Positions 34,468 through 43,241 of a stretch of 64,000 nucleotides of DNA are shown here, piece after piece. Source of the DNA: Streptomyces griseoloalbus (GTDB taxonomy: Bacteria > Actinomycetota > Actinomycetes > Streptomycetales > Streptomycetaceae). Position 1 is the stretch's first letter. Each line of letters opens with the position of its first letter. The stretch covers positions 54,336 to 118,335 of the forward strand of contig BMUD01000024.1 in the NCBI GenBank assembly GCA_014650015.1. Direction: 5' to 3'. The position numbers and the translations under genes were made by a program. The notes beneath the pieces are model-generated. The model worked only from the letters and a program-made list of their open reading frames with translations. It searched no databases and was not told the origin of the DNA.

Positions 34468-35691
34468 TCAGTTGGCGGAACCGGTTCCGGCACCGCCTGG
34501 CCGGGGCACTCGTCCGAGTGCGGTGACCACGAGGGCGCCCAGGGCGAGCGCGCCGCCCAGCCACAGCACGGGCCGGGTGCCGAAGGCGTCCACCACTCGG
34601 CCGCCCGCGAAGGCGCCCAGGGCGATGGCCCCGTTGAACACGGCCACGAACAGCGAGGTGACGCCCTCCCGGGCTCTCGGGGCGGCCAAGGCCAGCCAGG
34701 TCTGGGTGCTCACCGACACACCGCCGTAGGCCAGGCCCCACACCGCCAGCAGGATGGCCGCACCCGCCGTGGACAGCCCGAGCAACGGCACCAGCAGCAC
34801 GGAGGCGGCCAGCGCGACGCCGACCACCAAAAGGGTGCCGCGCACCGACCGGCCCACCCGGGCGCCGGCCGCGAAGTTGCCCGTGATGCCGCCGATCCCA
34901 TAGACCAGCAGCAAGGTACCTACCGTCGACGCCTCGACACCCGAGACGTTCTCCAGGATCGGCCGCACGTAGGTGTACGCGGCGAAATGGCCGGTCACCA
35001 GGAGGGCCACCACCGCGAGCCCGGTGGCCACCTGAAGCTTGCCGAACAGTCGCATCACACCGCCCAGTGCGACCGCCTCCTCGGCGGGCAGCGGCGGCAG
35101 CAGCACGGCCATGGCCACGGTCACGAGCAGCGCCAGTCCGCCGACCGCGTAAAACGCCGCGCGCCAGCCGACCAACTCACCGATGTACGCACCGGCCGGC
35201 ACGCCCACCACTGAGGCGATGGCGATTCCGCTGAAAATCATGGAGGTCGCGGGCCCGATGGACTCGGATGCGACCAGCCGCACCGCCAGACCGCCGGCGA
35301 GCGCCCAGACGCCGCCCATTCCGATGCCGACCAGCACCCGGGCCAGCATCATGACCGCGAAGTTCGGTGACCACGCGGCCAGCACGTTGGCCGCCGCCAC
35401 GAGGACCATGAGGGAACAGAGGATCGCACGCCGGTCGATCCGGCCCACCGCCGCGGTGACCAGCGGCGCGGAGAAGGCACCGACCAGACCGGTGTCGGTG
35501 AGCGTCAGTCCGGCCGTGCCCTCGCTCACCTCCAACGAACCGCTGATGGGTGTGAGCAGGCCCACCGGCAGCATTTCGGACGTGACCACGGTGAAGGTAC
35601 CGGCCGCCACCGCTACCACCGCGGGCCATCCGCCCCTCGGGGATCTCCCCGGCGCGGGCGCGTCCACAGACAGGTCATCAACTTTCGCCAT
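34468..35691 (-). CDS. MFS efflux transporter (DHA1 type)
   Basis: 407 aa with twelve predicted membrane helices. It begins with a cytosolic tail (MAKVDDLSVD) followed by VVAVAAGTFTVVTSEMLPVG. The motif A-like loop is VGRIDRRAIL, and motif C-like GIAIASVVGVPAGAYIG matches AraJ/CmlR-type drug exporters. It probably pumps a small molecule out with proton exchange. It is divergent from a LysR gene, its likely regulator. ATG 35691 is used; 35703 would add MAGA. Confidence 0.9.
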   Translation of the reverse strand: MAKVDDLSVDAPAPGRSPRGGWPAVVAVAAGTFTVVTSEMLPVGLLTPISGSLEVSEGTAGLTLTDTGLVGAFSAPLVTAAVGRIDRRAILCSLMVLVAAANVLAAWSPNFAVMMLARVLVGIGMGGVWALAGGLAVRLVASESIGPATSMIFSGIAIASVVGVPAGAYIGELVGWRAAFYAVGGLALLVTVAMAVLLPPLPAEEAVALGGVMRLFGKLQVATGLAVVALLVTGHFAAYTYVRPILENVSGVEASTVGTLLLVYGIGGITGNFAAGARVGRSVRGTLLVVGVALAASVLLVPLLGLSTAGAAILLAVWGLAYGGVSVSTQTWLALAAPRAREGVTSLFVAVFNGAIALGAFAGGRVVDAFGTRPVLWLGGALALGALVVTALGRVPRPGGAGTGSAN

Positions 35692-35771
35692 GGCCCCAGC
35701 CAACTTTCCCGCGAGGCCCGGAACAAGCGCGAAGTTCTCATGCTTCCATGAGGTGAGCTAATCGAACTACG

Positions 35772-36800
35772 GTGTGGACGAAGAGCGGACCGCACCGGGG
35801 CGGGGGCGACACCGTGACAGTCAACGGACCGGGGAGTGCCGGTGGGCAGTGGGCACCAGCGAGCACGGTCGAGATCCGCGAGCTGGAGTGCTTCCTCGTC
35901 CTCGCGGACGAACTGCACTTCGGACGGACCGGGGAACGGCTGTACGTGTCCCAGAGCCGGGTCAGCCAGCTGATCCGCTCCCTGGAGCAGCGCATCGGCG
36001 CCCGTCTGGTGGACCGCACCAGCCGCCGGGTGCGGCTCACCCGACTCGGCGAGGACTTCCTCCAGGCCCTCCGCCCCGCCTACGCCGCACTGCGCGACAC
36101 CGTCGACAACGCCCGCGCCGCAGCTTCGGGGCTCAACGGGCCGCTGCGCATCGGGTTCCAGGGCATCGTCGGATACGCATTCATGGACGTCATCGGCGAG
36201 TTCGAGGACCGGTACCCCGAATGCGCCGTCCGGCTCACCGAACTGCCGCTGTCCGACCCTTTCGGACCCCTGTACCGCGGTGAGGTGGACACCGCGGTGG
36301 TGCTGCTGCCGGTCACGGAGCCGACGCTCGTACTCGGGCCGGTATTCTCCCGCCAGCCGCAGTACCTGGCGGTCTCCCGCAGGCATGCCTTCGCCACCCG
36401 GACCACCCTGGACGCCGAGGACCTGGCAACGACACCACTCCTCGGCGTCGCCGCCCCCGCACCGGACTACTGGCGCGAGGCGCAGGCACCCACCCGTACC
36501 CCGTCCGGCACCCCGGTGCCGCAGGGACCGACGATCGGCACTCTCCAGGAGGGTCTGTCGCTGGTGGCCGCCAACCGGGGCGTCATGCTGCTGTGCCACC
36601 CCACCACCGAACACCACCACCGCCGTGACGTGGCATACGTCCCGGTGACCGGCCTACCCGACTCCGCACTCGGTCTCATCTGGCGCCGCGACCTCCACAA
36701 CGCCCGGGTGCGCGCCTTCGCCGAGGCGGTGGCCAACGCCTCGGTCCACCAGCAGGACTCGACAGAACCGATCCAGCAGCAGGCATCATCTGTTCACTGA
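35772..36800 (+). CDS. LysR-family transcriptional regulator
   Basis: 342 aa. The HTH starts at VEIRELECFLVLADELHF (about 33-50) and includes RLYVSQSRVSQLIRSLEQRIG and RTSRRVRLT, then a periplasmic-binding-fold effector domain. The extra 30 residues ahead of the HTH suggest the true start may be the GTG at 35814. It is divergent from the MFS exporter 80 nt away, the usual arrangement for a LysR activator and its target. Confidence 0.9.
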   Translation: MWTKSGPHRGGGDTVTVNGPGSAGGQWAPASTVEIRELECFLVLADELHFGRTGERLYVSQSRVSQLIRSLEQRIGARLVDRTSRRVRLTRLGEDFLQALRPAYAALRDTVDNARAAASGLNGPLRIGFQGIVGYAFMDVIGEFEDRYPECAVRLTELPLSDPFGPLYRGEVDTAVVLLPVTEPTLVLGPVFSRQPQYLAVSRRHAFATRTTLDAEDLATTPLLGVAAPAPDYWREAQAPTRTPSGTPVPQGPTIGTLQEGLSLVAANRGVMLLCHPTTEHHHRRDVAYVPVTGLPDSALGLIWRRDLHNARVRAFAEAVANASVHQQDSTEPIQQQASSVH

Positions 36801-37127
36801 CGCCGCCGCAGCCCGCCCGCTGCCACCTTGGTCGTGCCAGGCGGGGTTGGCCCGCTCCTTGCCGTTGCCGATGCCGGTGTCCACCAGGATGCGCAGCCCG
36901 CCGACGGTGAACGCGAAGCTGTGGCCGTCGATGTGCAGAACGTCCTCGTCATCGGCGAAGTGGGGGCGCAGCCAGTCCTGTTGGTTGACGACGTCCGGGG
37001 TGGCGCCGGGCAGCAGCCACGGTCCGGTGACGGGCGGCAGGAGGACCTCGTCGATGCGGTGGACGGTGACGTCGCCCACGGCCCAGGAGGGGATGGCGGT
37101 CGGGCAGGCGGCCGGGGGAGTGCTCAT
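36786..37127 (-). pseudogene. Truncated MBL-fold hydrolase
   Basis: Only the first 100 or so residues of a metallo-beta-lactamase-fold protein remain: SWAVGDVTVHRIDEVLLPPV, FTVGGLRILVDTGIGNGKER. The HxHxDH zinc motif, which should follow shortly, is absent; the frame runs into foreign sequence (QGGSGRAAAASVNR). ATG 37127 is the start. It ends inside the LysR 3' end. Confidence 0.8.
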
Positions 37128-37151
37128 GATCGGTCGTTTCCTCATGTCTCG

Positions 37152-37320
37152 TCACGGAAGGTCGTTGAGTGCGCTGTGGGGGCTGCCGCGTCGCGACATG
37201 GCGAGTGCTGCCAGGGCCACGACGGCGAGCAGGGCGGCGGTGATGGCGCAGGCGTGGGCGGTGGTACGCAGCCCGTAGTGCTGGGTGGCGACTTCAGCGG
37301 CAAGCCGTGCAGGAACACGG
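37152..37320 (-). pseudogene. C-terminal MFS (DHA2-type) remnant
   Basis: VPARLAAEVATQHYGLRTTA followed by HACAITAALLAVVALAALAM and a short basic tail is the last helix of a 14-TM exporter. All upstream helices are gone. The stop lies 24 nt before the MBL fragment, so both are remains of one MFS-MBL operon. Confidence 0.65.
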
Positions 37321-37476
37321 TCGCAAGGCGCGAGCCGCAGGCAGTGGCGTTGAGAGGGCGCCGTCGCTGACCTCGATGGCGCTGGTAGCCGAAGCCCGGG
37401 GATGCCCGGTGCCACTGTGCTGCTTTTGCACAGGGTTTCTGACGGCAGTGTCAGAGGTGCCGCCTAGATTTCGCTC

Positions 37477-38205
37477 ATGCCCGGACCCTTGAGTGAAGAT
37501 CTCAGACAGTTGTTGAACGACTTGCCGCCGGGTCGGCTGGTGGGGCGGTGTCTTGCTCCGCATCCGATGGTGTGGATGAGCGACGGACCGGTCCTGGACG
37601 CGGCCGACTGGTGGAAGCGTCTGTACGCGCGCCGGTATGAGACCGGCCTGTACCCGCTGCTGCTGGAGTACCCCGATGACTCATTCGATCCGGTGGGTGG
37701 TGACTACGGGGCCGACATCGATGCCGCCTCGTACTTCCGGAGCCAGTGGACGGACGATGCCTGGCCGCCTTTTCGTAAGTGGCCCGGTCTCGCGAGGCCG
37801 GCGGCGGCGTCCACTGACGTTGACGTCTGCGCGGGTGAAGTGGCGTCCGCTGTCGTCCACGACGGCCGCGCCCGGTGCCTCGCACTCGTCCAGGTCACGC
37901 GAGGTGCTGACGCGCCCGCCGCCCTGAACTGGCTCGGGATGACGAATCACATGACCGCGCAGGAACTGTCGGCAGTGCTGCGATCCTGGGAGGACCGGTT
38001 CGGTCTTCGTGTCATTGGCTTCGGACACGGGAGTCTGTATGTCTCTGTTGCCGCCCGGCCGACGGATGTCCACCAGGCCCACGTCCTCACAGCGGAGCAC
38101 TACCTTGCCTGCCCGGATGTGTTTCATGTGGACCCCGGTCTGGACTGGTCCACGTACCACGAGGACCTCATGAAGCGTCGCGCATGGTGGTTCTGGTGGG
38201 ACTGA
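37477..38205 (+). CDS. DUF4253 domain protein
   Basis: 242 aa. The C-terminal DUF4253 domain is clear: CLALVQVTRGADAPAALNWL, LRSWEDRFGLRVIGFG, LYVSVAARPTDVHQAHVLTA and EHYLACPDVF. The N-terminus is rich in Trp and Pro (WMSDGPVLDAADWWKRLYAR). Relatives are common in Streptomyces and sometimes sit in polymorphic-toxin immunity loci, but no biochemical role is known. No toxin is adjacent here; an IS6 fragment follows. Confidence 0.85.
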   Translation: MPGPLSEDLRQLLNDLPPGRLVGRCLAPHPMVWMSDGPVLDAADWWKRLYARRYETGLYPLLLEYPDDSFDPVGGDYGADIDAASYFRSQWTDDAWPPFRKWPGLARPAAASTDVDVCAGEVASAVVHDGRARCLALVQVTRGADAPAALNWLGMTNHMTAQELSAVLRSWEDRFGLRVIGFGHGSLYVSVAARPTDVHQAHVLTAEHYLACPDVFHVDPGLDWSTYHEDLMKRRAWWFWWD

Positions 38206-38208
38206 GAA

Positions 38209-38600
38209 GCCAGTGGACCGCGCCGTAGGAGCGGAGCTTGTCGGTGACGATCAACCGCCGCACCGTGCGGATCATCTTCATCAGCCTGCGGAAGAAACGC
38301 CTGGCCGCAGCCTTGTCCCGGCGGTCCTGCACCAGGACGCCCAGCACGTTGCCGTCGTGGTCGACGGCACGTCACAGGTGCTTCCGTTCCCCCATGGATG
38401 CCGATGGAGACCTCGTCCAGGTGCCGTGTGTCACCAGGCCGAGGCTGCCGACGGCGCAGCGCGCTCGCGTACCGCTGTCCGAACCCGGCGCACCAGAGGC
38501 GCACCGTCTCGTGGGAGACGACGATCCCGCGCTCGAGCATGAGCTCCTCCAACGTGACCGTGCCCCTGGCGGAGTTCTCGGCGAACGTGAACAAGCACAC
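38209..38600 (-). pseudogene. IS6-family transposase remnant
   Basis: Blocks in successive frames match IS6: VTLEELMLERGIVVSHETVR, LWCAGFGQRYASALRRRQPR, PGDTRHLDEVSIGIHG, GERKHL, and near the 3' end DKLRSYGAVHW. At least two frameshifts and loss of both ends are visible. Confidence 0.8.
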
Positions 38601-39192
38601 GCGCCGCCTGAGAGGCAGCGGAGCCCAGAAGGGCCGTTCGGGTGCATCGCGCCCGAACCGGTGGGAACATGGAGGTGACTCGGTGGTTCGGCAACCCACC
38701 GCCCCGAGGGGAGGAGCGTCTGACCTTCCCAGCGGGGCCCATGTGCCCGCCACCCCAGCAGTAACCGAACACGTCCCCACAGCGCTCACCCGGCCCCGCC
38801 CCTCACCGAGCCCCCGTCGATCCCGATCCGCCGCGTCGCGGCGCCCCTGCCCACCGCAGCCCGGCTCCTCCAGCTACAGAGTCTGAGGTGCCTGGCGATC
38901 TTCGGAACAGGTTCGGACGAGCCGTTCCTGCTTTCGGAACGGTGAGCGGACCTGGTCGGGGACGATGAGGGACGGTGACACCCGGGACGTCATCGTCCGA
39001 CTGATCCCAATCCGACGGCCTCGTCCAACCTTCGACGAGCATCCCGACAGCGAGGACGCCCCCTGAGCAGCGGCACGATCAGGTCGTCCGAGGAGGCCGG
39101 CCAGGTGGAGTTGCACGGGGAAGGCGACTACCTGCTCACCCACAGGCTCGCGCCGGTGGCGATCCCGTGACCGGCGGCAGGACAGAAACGAG
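38601..39192. other. Gap with possible short ORF
   Basis: A 33-codon plus frame at about 38965-39066 (MRDGDTRDVIVRLIPIRRP...) is unsupported. Just before the HAF gene a frame ends QVELHGEGDYLLTHRLAP, which may be the tail of a lost gene. Nothing else is seen. Confidence 0.3.
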
Positions 39193-40245
39193 GTGGTCAC
39201 CGTGGTGACGGTGACGACACCGGTGGCCGCGACGGTCACCGGCATCAGCGAGGCGAACGGGCTGAACAACTCGGGAGCCGTCGTCGGCCAGGAGGACACC
39301 GTCTTCCCCTTCGTCTGGAACCCGCAGCAGCCGAACGGCACGACCGGCACCGCAACCCAGCTTCCGCTGCTCTTCACCGGCGGCGCCCCGGGAACCGGGC
39401 GGGCGGTGTCCATCAACAGCGCCGGCGACATCTGCGGCTCGTCGGAAGGGCTCGACGCGAACGGGAACGCTGTCACTCGGGCCGTCCGGTGGATCGGAGG
39501 CGCCGTGCAGGACCTGGGAACCCTCATCCCCGACCCTTTCAACCCCGGCTTTTTCCTCGGCGACAGCCGCGCCATCGACATCAACGACGCCGGCCAGATC
39601 GTCGGAGCCTCCGACACGGTGGTCGGCTCCGAGCACGCCTTCCTGTTCGACCCGGCCCTGCAGGTCATGCGTGATCTCGGCTCGCTGGCACTCGTCCCTC
39701 CCAACCCCGGCCGGGCCACCAGCATCAACGGTGCCGGTGATGTCGTCGGGGTCTCCGCCGCGCTCGACGCCGCCGGGAACAGCGTCGAGCGGGCGTTCGT
39801 CCTCGCGGCCGGCGCCCTGTTCCCGAGCGATCTCGGAACGCTGATCCCGGACCAGGCCAACCCGGGGAACTTCCTCGGCAACAGCGCAGCCTTCGGCATC
39901 AACGACAACGGCCGGATCATCGGAACCTCGGATGACGGAGTGTCCTCCGCCGGCACCCAACTGACCGGGGCTGTCAGGTTCTTCACGGCGGGGGCACCGG
40001 TCCCCCTGCTCCCCGTCCACAGTGACGGATTCGACGTCGGGCCGGCCAACGACGTGGTGGGCAGCTTCAACCAGCCTGCTCAGGGATTCTCCTTCAACAC
40101 GGCCACCGGAATGGTCGATCTCACCGCCCTGGTGGCGACCACCGGCACCGACGTGGTGATGGGGACCGGCGTCAACGCCTCCGGGCAGATCACCGCCCAG
40201 GCGGAGATCGGAGGCTCGAGTGTGGGCATCCTCATCACTGTGTGA
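39193..40245 (+). CDS. HAF-repeat protein
   Basis: 350 aa built from repeats of about 55 residues, each with a G-x-IN-x-AGDI/QIVGxS core: SINSAGDICGSS, DINDAGQIVGASD, SINGAGDVVGVS, GINDNGRIIGTSD. HAF repeats are thought to form a beta-propeller-like fold in extracellular proteins. No signal peptide is visible after GTG 39193, so either export is by another route or the N-terminus is lost. The composition is notably poor in Lys and Cys. The function is unknown. Confidence 0.85.
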   Translation: MVTVVTVTTPVAATVTGISEANGLNNSGAVVGQEDTVFPFVWNPQQPNGTTGTATQLPLLFTGGAPGTGRAVSINSAGDICGSSEGLDANGNAVTRAVRWIGGAVQDLGTLIPDPFNPGFFLGDSRAIDINDAGQIVGASDTVVGSEHAFLFDPALQVMRDLGSLALVPPNPGRATSINGAGDVVGVSAALDAAGNSVERAFVLAAGALFPSDLGTLIPDQANPGNFLGNSAAFGINDNGRIIGTSDDGVSSAGTQLTGAVRFFTAGAPVPLLPVHSDGFDVGPANDVVGSFNQPAQGFSFNTATGMVDLTALVATTGTDVVMGTGVNASGQITAQAEIGGSSVGILITV

Positions 40246-40556
40246 GCAGTCATCAGGCCTTGAACCGTGCCCTATGTGGTGAGGCGGATGGGTCTCTCGC
40301 AGCAGCGCAGGGCGGCGAGGCGGAGAAAGGCCAGGTAGTTCCGTCTGTCTCAAACCCCGCCAGTCATCACCGTCTCGGGCCTCACGGTTGGCGCCTACCT
40401 CGCCTTCGCCGCCTGAGGCAGGACGGCACATCTTCTGAACCTGGTGGCACGCACAGAGTACGGGCCACTCATTCGGAAACGATCAGTAAGTACTGCGGGG
40501 GTGTTGCGCCGGGATACACGTCAAGCGCGTGCTCCGGCCGGCGGGCCTGTTGCGTG
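40246..40556. other. Non-coding gap
   Basis: Convergent spacer between the HAF and excalibur genes. I see no supported feature. Confidence 0.45.
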
Positions 40557-41036
40557 TCAGCTGTCGCAGCCGGTGCCGTCGCCGTCACGGTCCAGGTGGG
40601 AGCCGTACCCGGGTTCGCCCCGGCGGACGGGTGCGGCACCGGCGGCGCGGGCGGCGTCGCAGTTCTGGTAGTAGACGCTGCCGCCGCCGCTGCTGTCATC
40701 GCCGCTGCTGTACCCGCCGCCGGATCCGCCGGCGGGTTCTTCGGTGACGGTCTCCGTCACCTCCACCTCCACCTCCACCTCGACGGTCTTGGTAACCGTA
40801 GGGGCGGGCTTCGGCTTGGCGGTGGGGCTCGCCGTGACGGTTTCGGTGACCGTCGCGGACGGGACCGCCTTGGCCGCGACAGGCTTTGCATCGTTCTGCG
40901 GCTGGGGGTCGCTGGCGCCGGCTCCGATACCGATGAAGAACGCGAAGCCGAGCGCAGGCAACACGTACCGCTTACGCGCCCACTTGGGGGCGGGGCGGCC
41001 AGTGGCGGGAGGTACGGGCGTGTATGGGCTGGTCAT
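40557..41036 (-). CDS. Membrane-anchored excalibur calcium-binding protein
   Basis: 159 aa. A short cytosolic Pro-rich tail precedes one membrane span (YVLPALGFAFFIGIGAG, about 25-41). It is followed by a Val/Thr/Glu-rich stalk with repeats of VE (KTVEVEVEVEVTETVTEE), a Gly/Ser linker and a C-terminal excalibur domain: YYQNCDAARAAGAAPV, then DRDGDGTGCD. Excalibur domains bind calcium at the cell surface. ATG 41036 (MTSPYTPVPP) is preferred over an upstream start. The VE repeat is encoded by tandem CTCCAC units and could expand or shrink. Confidence 0.88.
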   Translation of the reverse strand: MTSPYTPVPPATGRPAPKWARKRYVLPALGFAFFIGIGAGASDPQPQNDAKPVAAKAVPSATVTETVTASPTAKPKPAPTVTKTVEVEVEVEVTETVTEEPAGGSGGGYSSGDDSSGGGSVYYQNCDAARAAGAAPVRRGEPGYGSHLDRDGDGTGCDS

Positions 41037-41254
41037 TGATTTCCCGTCAGGTGGGTGTGGACGGGTTGACGGTAGCGTTCGAGTGAAGGGAATGTGAAAC
41101 CGTGACATCGGGTTCGATCATGGGATGGTCATGGTGATTCCGCCCCTCGGGTGACATGCCTGCAGTTCAGGCCGATGCAGAGGGCGAGGACCGGTGCCGC
41201 CGGGACATGCCAAAAATCTTGCTGCGCGGTTCGCTCGCCGCCGCCTTCCTAGGG

Positions 41255-41422
41255 CCTGTCTGACAATTTCCGCCTGCCTCGCGACGCCATGCACGCACTC
41301 CCGCCGCACCGGGCGCAGAGCCGAGTACATCCCGTACGAGGCTCTACGCCCGGCACGCCGAGAGCACGCACCTGACGCCGCGAGGCCGCCCTGCGGGCGA
41401 CGACGCGAATGGTCAGACAGGC
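41255..41422. mobile_element. MITE-like element: 168-bp imperfect hairpin with 11-bp terminal repeats
   Basis: GCCTGTCTGAC at 41255-41265 is the exact inverse of GTCAGACAGGC at 41412-41422. The interior is itself a long imperfect inverted repeat: CCTCGCGACGCCATGCACGC on the left pairs with the right arm (rc CCTCGCGGCGTCAGGTGCGT), and the centre is GAGCC-N15-GAGGCTC-like around 41330-41356. There is no coding capacity. It could be a MITE or a structured RNA; I recall similar sequences scattered in Streptomyces genomes. Confidence 0.65.
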
Positions 41423-41690
41423 AGGCGACCACAGAACCACTCGAAGAGTCACGAACCGTCCTCTGAAACCCGGCCTACCCCGGTCCGCCGGGCTCGGACC
41501 TGTGGGTTGGCCCCGAGGAGCTGGTCGCTCGCCCTCGGCCAGAAGGCGGCGGCCGGTTTCGCTTGGGTGTGTCTCGGTCGGATAAGCGGGGCGGTCGGGG
41601 GTAGAACGGCTTCAGGCTCCTGCAGTGGCAGGAGCTGGAGCATGCCCGGTTCGAAGGGCTGTTCCCAGGCATGAACGAAGGATCGACGGT

Positions 41691-41894
41691 ATGGCCAGCG
41701 GCACCGTGAAATGGTTCAACTCCGAGAAGGGCTTCGGTTTCATTGAGCAGGACGGCGGGGGTCCGGATGTCTTCGCGCACTATTCCGAGATCCAGGGCAG
41801 CGGGTACCGCGAGCTGACCGAGGGCGAGCATGTGACCTTCGACATTGGCCAGGGGCAGAAGGGGCCGCAGGCACAGAACATCGTCCGGGGCTGA
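41691..41894 (+). CDS. Cold-shock protein (CspA family)
   Basis: 67 aa OB-fold RNA chaperone. RNP1 is KGFGFIEQ and RNP2 VFAHYSEI. It binds single-stranded RNA/DNA and prevents secondary structure. ATG 41691 starts [17 protein letters not shown], the canonical CspA opening, so longer readings from 41625 are rejected. The leader is long and a strong hairpin terminator follows at 41917. Streptomyces has several such genes; this one is not near a partner. Confidence 0.97.
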   Translation: MASGTVKWFNSEKGFGFIEQDGGGPDVFAHYSEIQGSGYRELTEGEHVTFDIGQGQKGPQAQNIVRG

Positions 41895-41916
41895 GCGGGC
41901 GGGGGAAGCGTGGAGT

Positions 41917-41946
41917 GAGGCGGCTGTCCGGTCCGGCAGCCGCCTC
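41917..41946 (+). terminator. Terminator after the cold-shock gene
   Basis: GAGGCGGCTG, 10-nt loop, CAGCCGCCTC: perfect 10-bp stem, followed by AATTCAT. Confidence 0.85.
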
Positions 41947-42261
41947 AATTCATGCAGCGGCGCAATTCCCGCCCGACCTCCAAGGGTCCGGGTCCACGCG
42001 GTGCGCCGCTCGGACCGCCTGGGCTCGCGCTCCCGGCGGCACACCGTTCGCCGTGCCCGCTGCCCCGAGATCCCGCCTGCGGCCGTCCCGCACGGACCAA
42101 AAGGCCCGCTACGTCCTGGAGCAGCGAACGACGTCGCCACGGTGGAGCAGACCTGCCGGACGTTCGAGGCCGCCGCCAACATGGCCGCCAAGCTCCAGGA
42201 CGGCATCCGGGACCGCGCCTTCGCTTACGGCCCCGACACGGCCGCAAGTGGAACGCGCAGG
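41947..42261. other. Gap with possible relic
   Basis: A plus frame around 42130-42230 reads VATVEQTCRTFEAAANMAAK, LQDGIRDRAFAYGPDTAA, helix-like and plausible, but without a start or family. Nothing else is seen. Confidence 0.3.
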
Positions 42262-43152
42262 TCAGATCGCGGCCAGGTGGGTGGCGAAGCAGGCGGTGAG
42301 TTTGGCGATGGCCGGAGTGACGTGCTCGTCCTTGTCGTAGAGGGAGATGTGGGTGGCCCCGTCGATGACGAAGAGTTCTTTGGGCTCGGCTGCCTTCTCG
42401 ACGGATTCACGGCTGATGTATGCCGTGTTCGCGTCGGATCCGATGATCATCAAGAGAGGGCGGGGTGAGATGAGGCGGATCAGGGCGTAGGAGTCGTACT
42501 GGATGATCTGGTCGAGGGTGCGGACGGGCCAGGGCTGGACCGCGCGGGGGTGGTGACCGCGTGGGGTGCGGTAGTACTCGTAGGTCTCGGCGTCCACGGC
42601 CTCGGTGATCCACTCCTGCCGGGGGACGCCCTCGCCGCGGGCCTCCGCGGTGCGTGCGGCATTCGCGAGCTGGAGCATCGAGCGCAGGGTCTGCGGGTCC
42701 TGGGTGCGGCCGAGGCCCTCACGCATCACCGATCCCAGGTCTCCCGCGCTGATGGTGGCGACGGCCTTGATGCGCAGGTCGGTCTGGGCGGCGTAGGGGA
42801 CGTAGCCACCGGAGGCATAGATGCCCAGAGCGCCGATCCGGTCCGGATCGATCTCGTCGCGGGTGGCCAGGAAGCTCACGGCGGACTTGATGTCCTCGGC
42901 GCGCTGGAAGGGGTCCTCAAGACCGCGAGGCTCGCCCTCGCTCTCGCCCTGGTAGGCGGCGTCGAACACCAGCGCGGCGAAGCCCCCGCGGGCCAGGCGC
43001 TCGGCGTAAATGCTCGCGGTCTGCTCCTTCACGCCGCCGCTCGGATGGCCGACGACGACGGCAGGGAGCCGATCGGCGGTGGGCGTGTCGGGCAGGAAGA
43101 GGATGCCGGCGAGCGTGAGATTGCCGCTGAGGAAGGTGACGTCTGTCTTCAT
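42262..43152 (-). CDS. Alpha/beta hydrolase (dienelactone-hydrolase-like)
   Basis: 296 aa. N-terminal strands MKTDVTFLSGNLTLAGILFL, then PAVVVGHPSGGVKEQTA (oxyanion region). The nucleophile is in GALGIYASGGYVPYAA (YASGG rather than a classic GxSxG), with the acid in IIGSDANTAY and His in DGATHISLYDK. Close relatives are annotated as alpha/beta hydrolases of unknown substrate. ATG 43152 is used. It is divergent from an MmyB-type regulator 89 nt away, so probably its target. Confidence 0.9.
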   Translation of the reverse strand: MKTDVTFLSGNLTLAGILFLPDTPTADRLPAVVVGHPSGGVKEQTASIYAERLARGGFAALVFDAAYQGESEGEPRGLEDPFQRAEDIKSAVSFLATRDEIDPDRIGALGIYASGGYVPYAAQTDLRIKAVATISAGDLGSVMREGLGRTQDPQTLRSMLQLANAARTAEARGEGVPRQEWITEAVDAETYEYYRTPRGHHPRAVQPWPVRTLDQIIQYDSYALIRLISPRPLLMIIGSDANTAYISRESVEKAAEPKELFVIDGATHISLYDKDEHVTPAIAKLTACFATHLAAI

Positions 43153-43241
43153 GCCCTCGACCCTGGCAGGCGTCACACACTGGGATAAGGGGACAGAACC
43201 GGCCCCCCCAACGGCCGGTCCTCGGTGCGAGACTTGATCGC

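Noticed and set aside
38874-40431. Long minus-strand frames opposite the HAF gene
   Set aside because: They are antisense shadows of a GC-rich gene. The HAF repeats on the plus strand are clearly the real protein.
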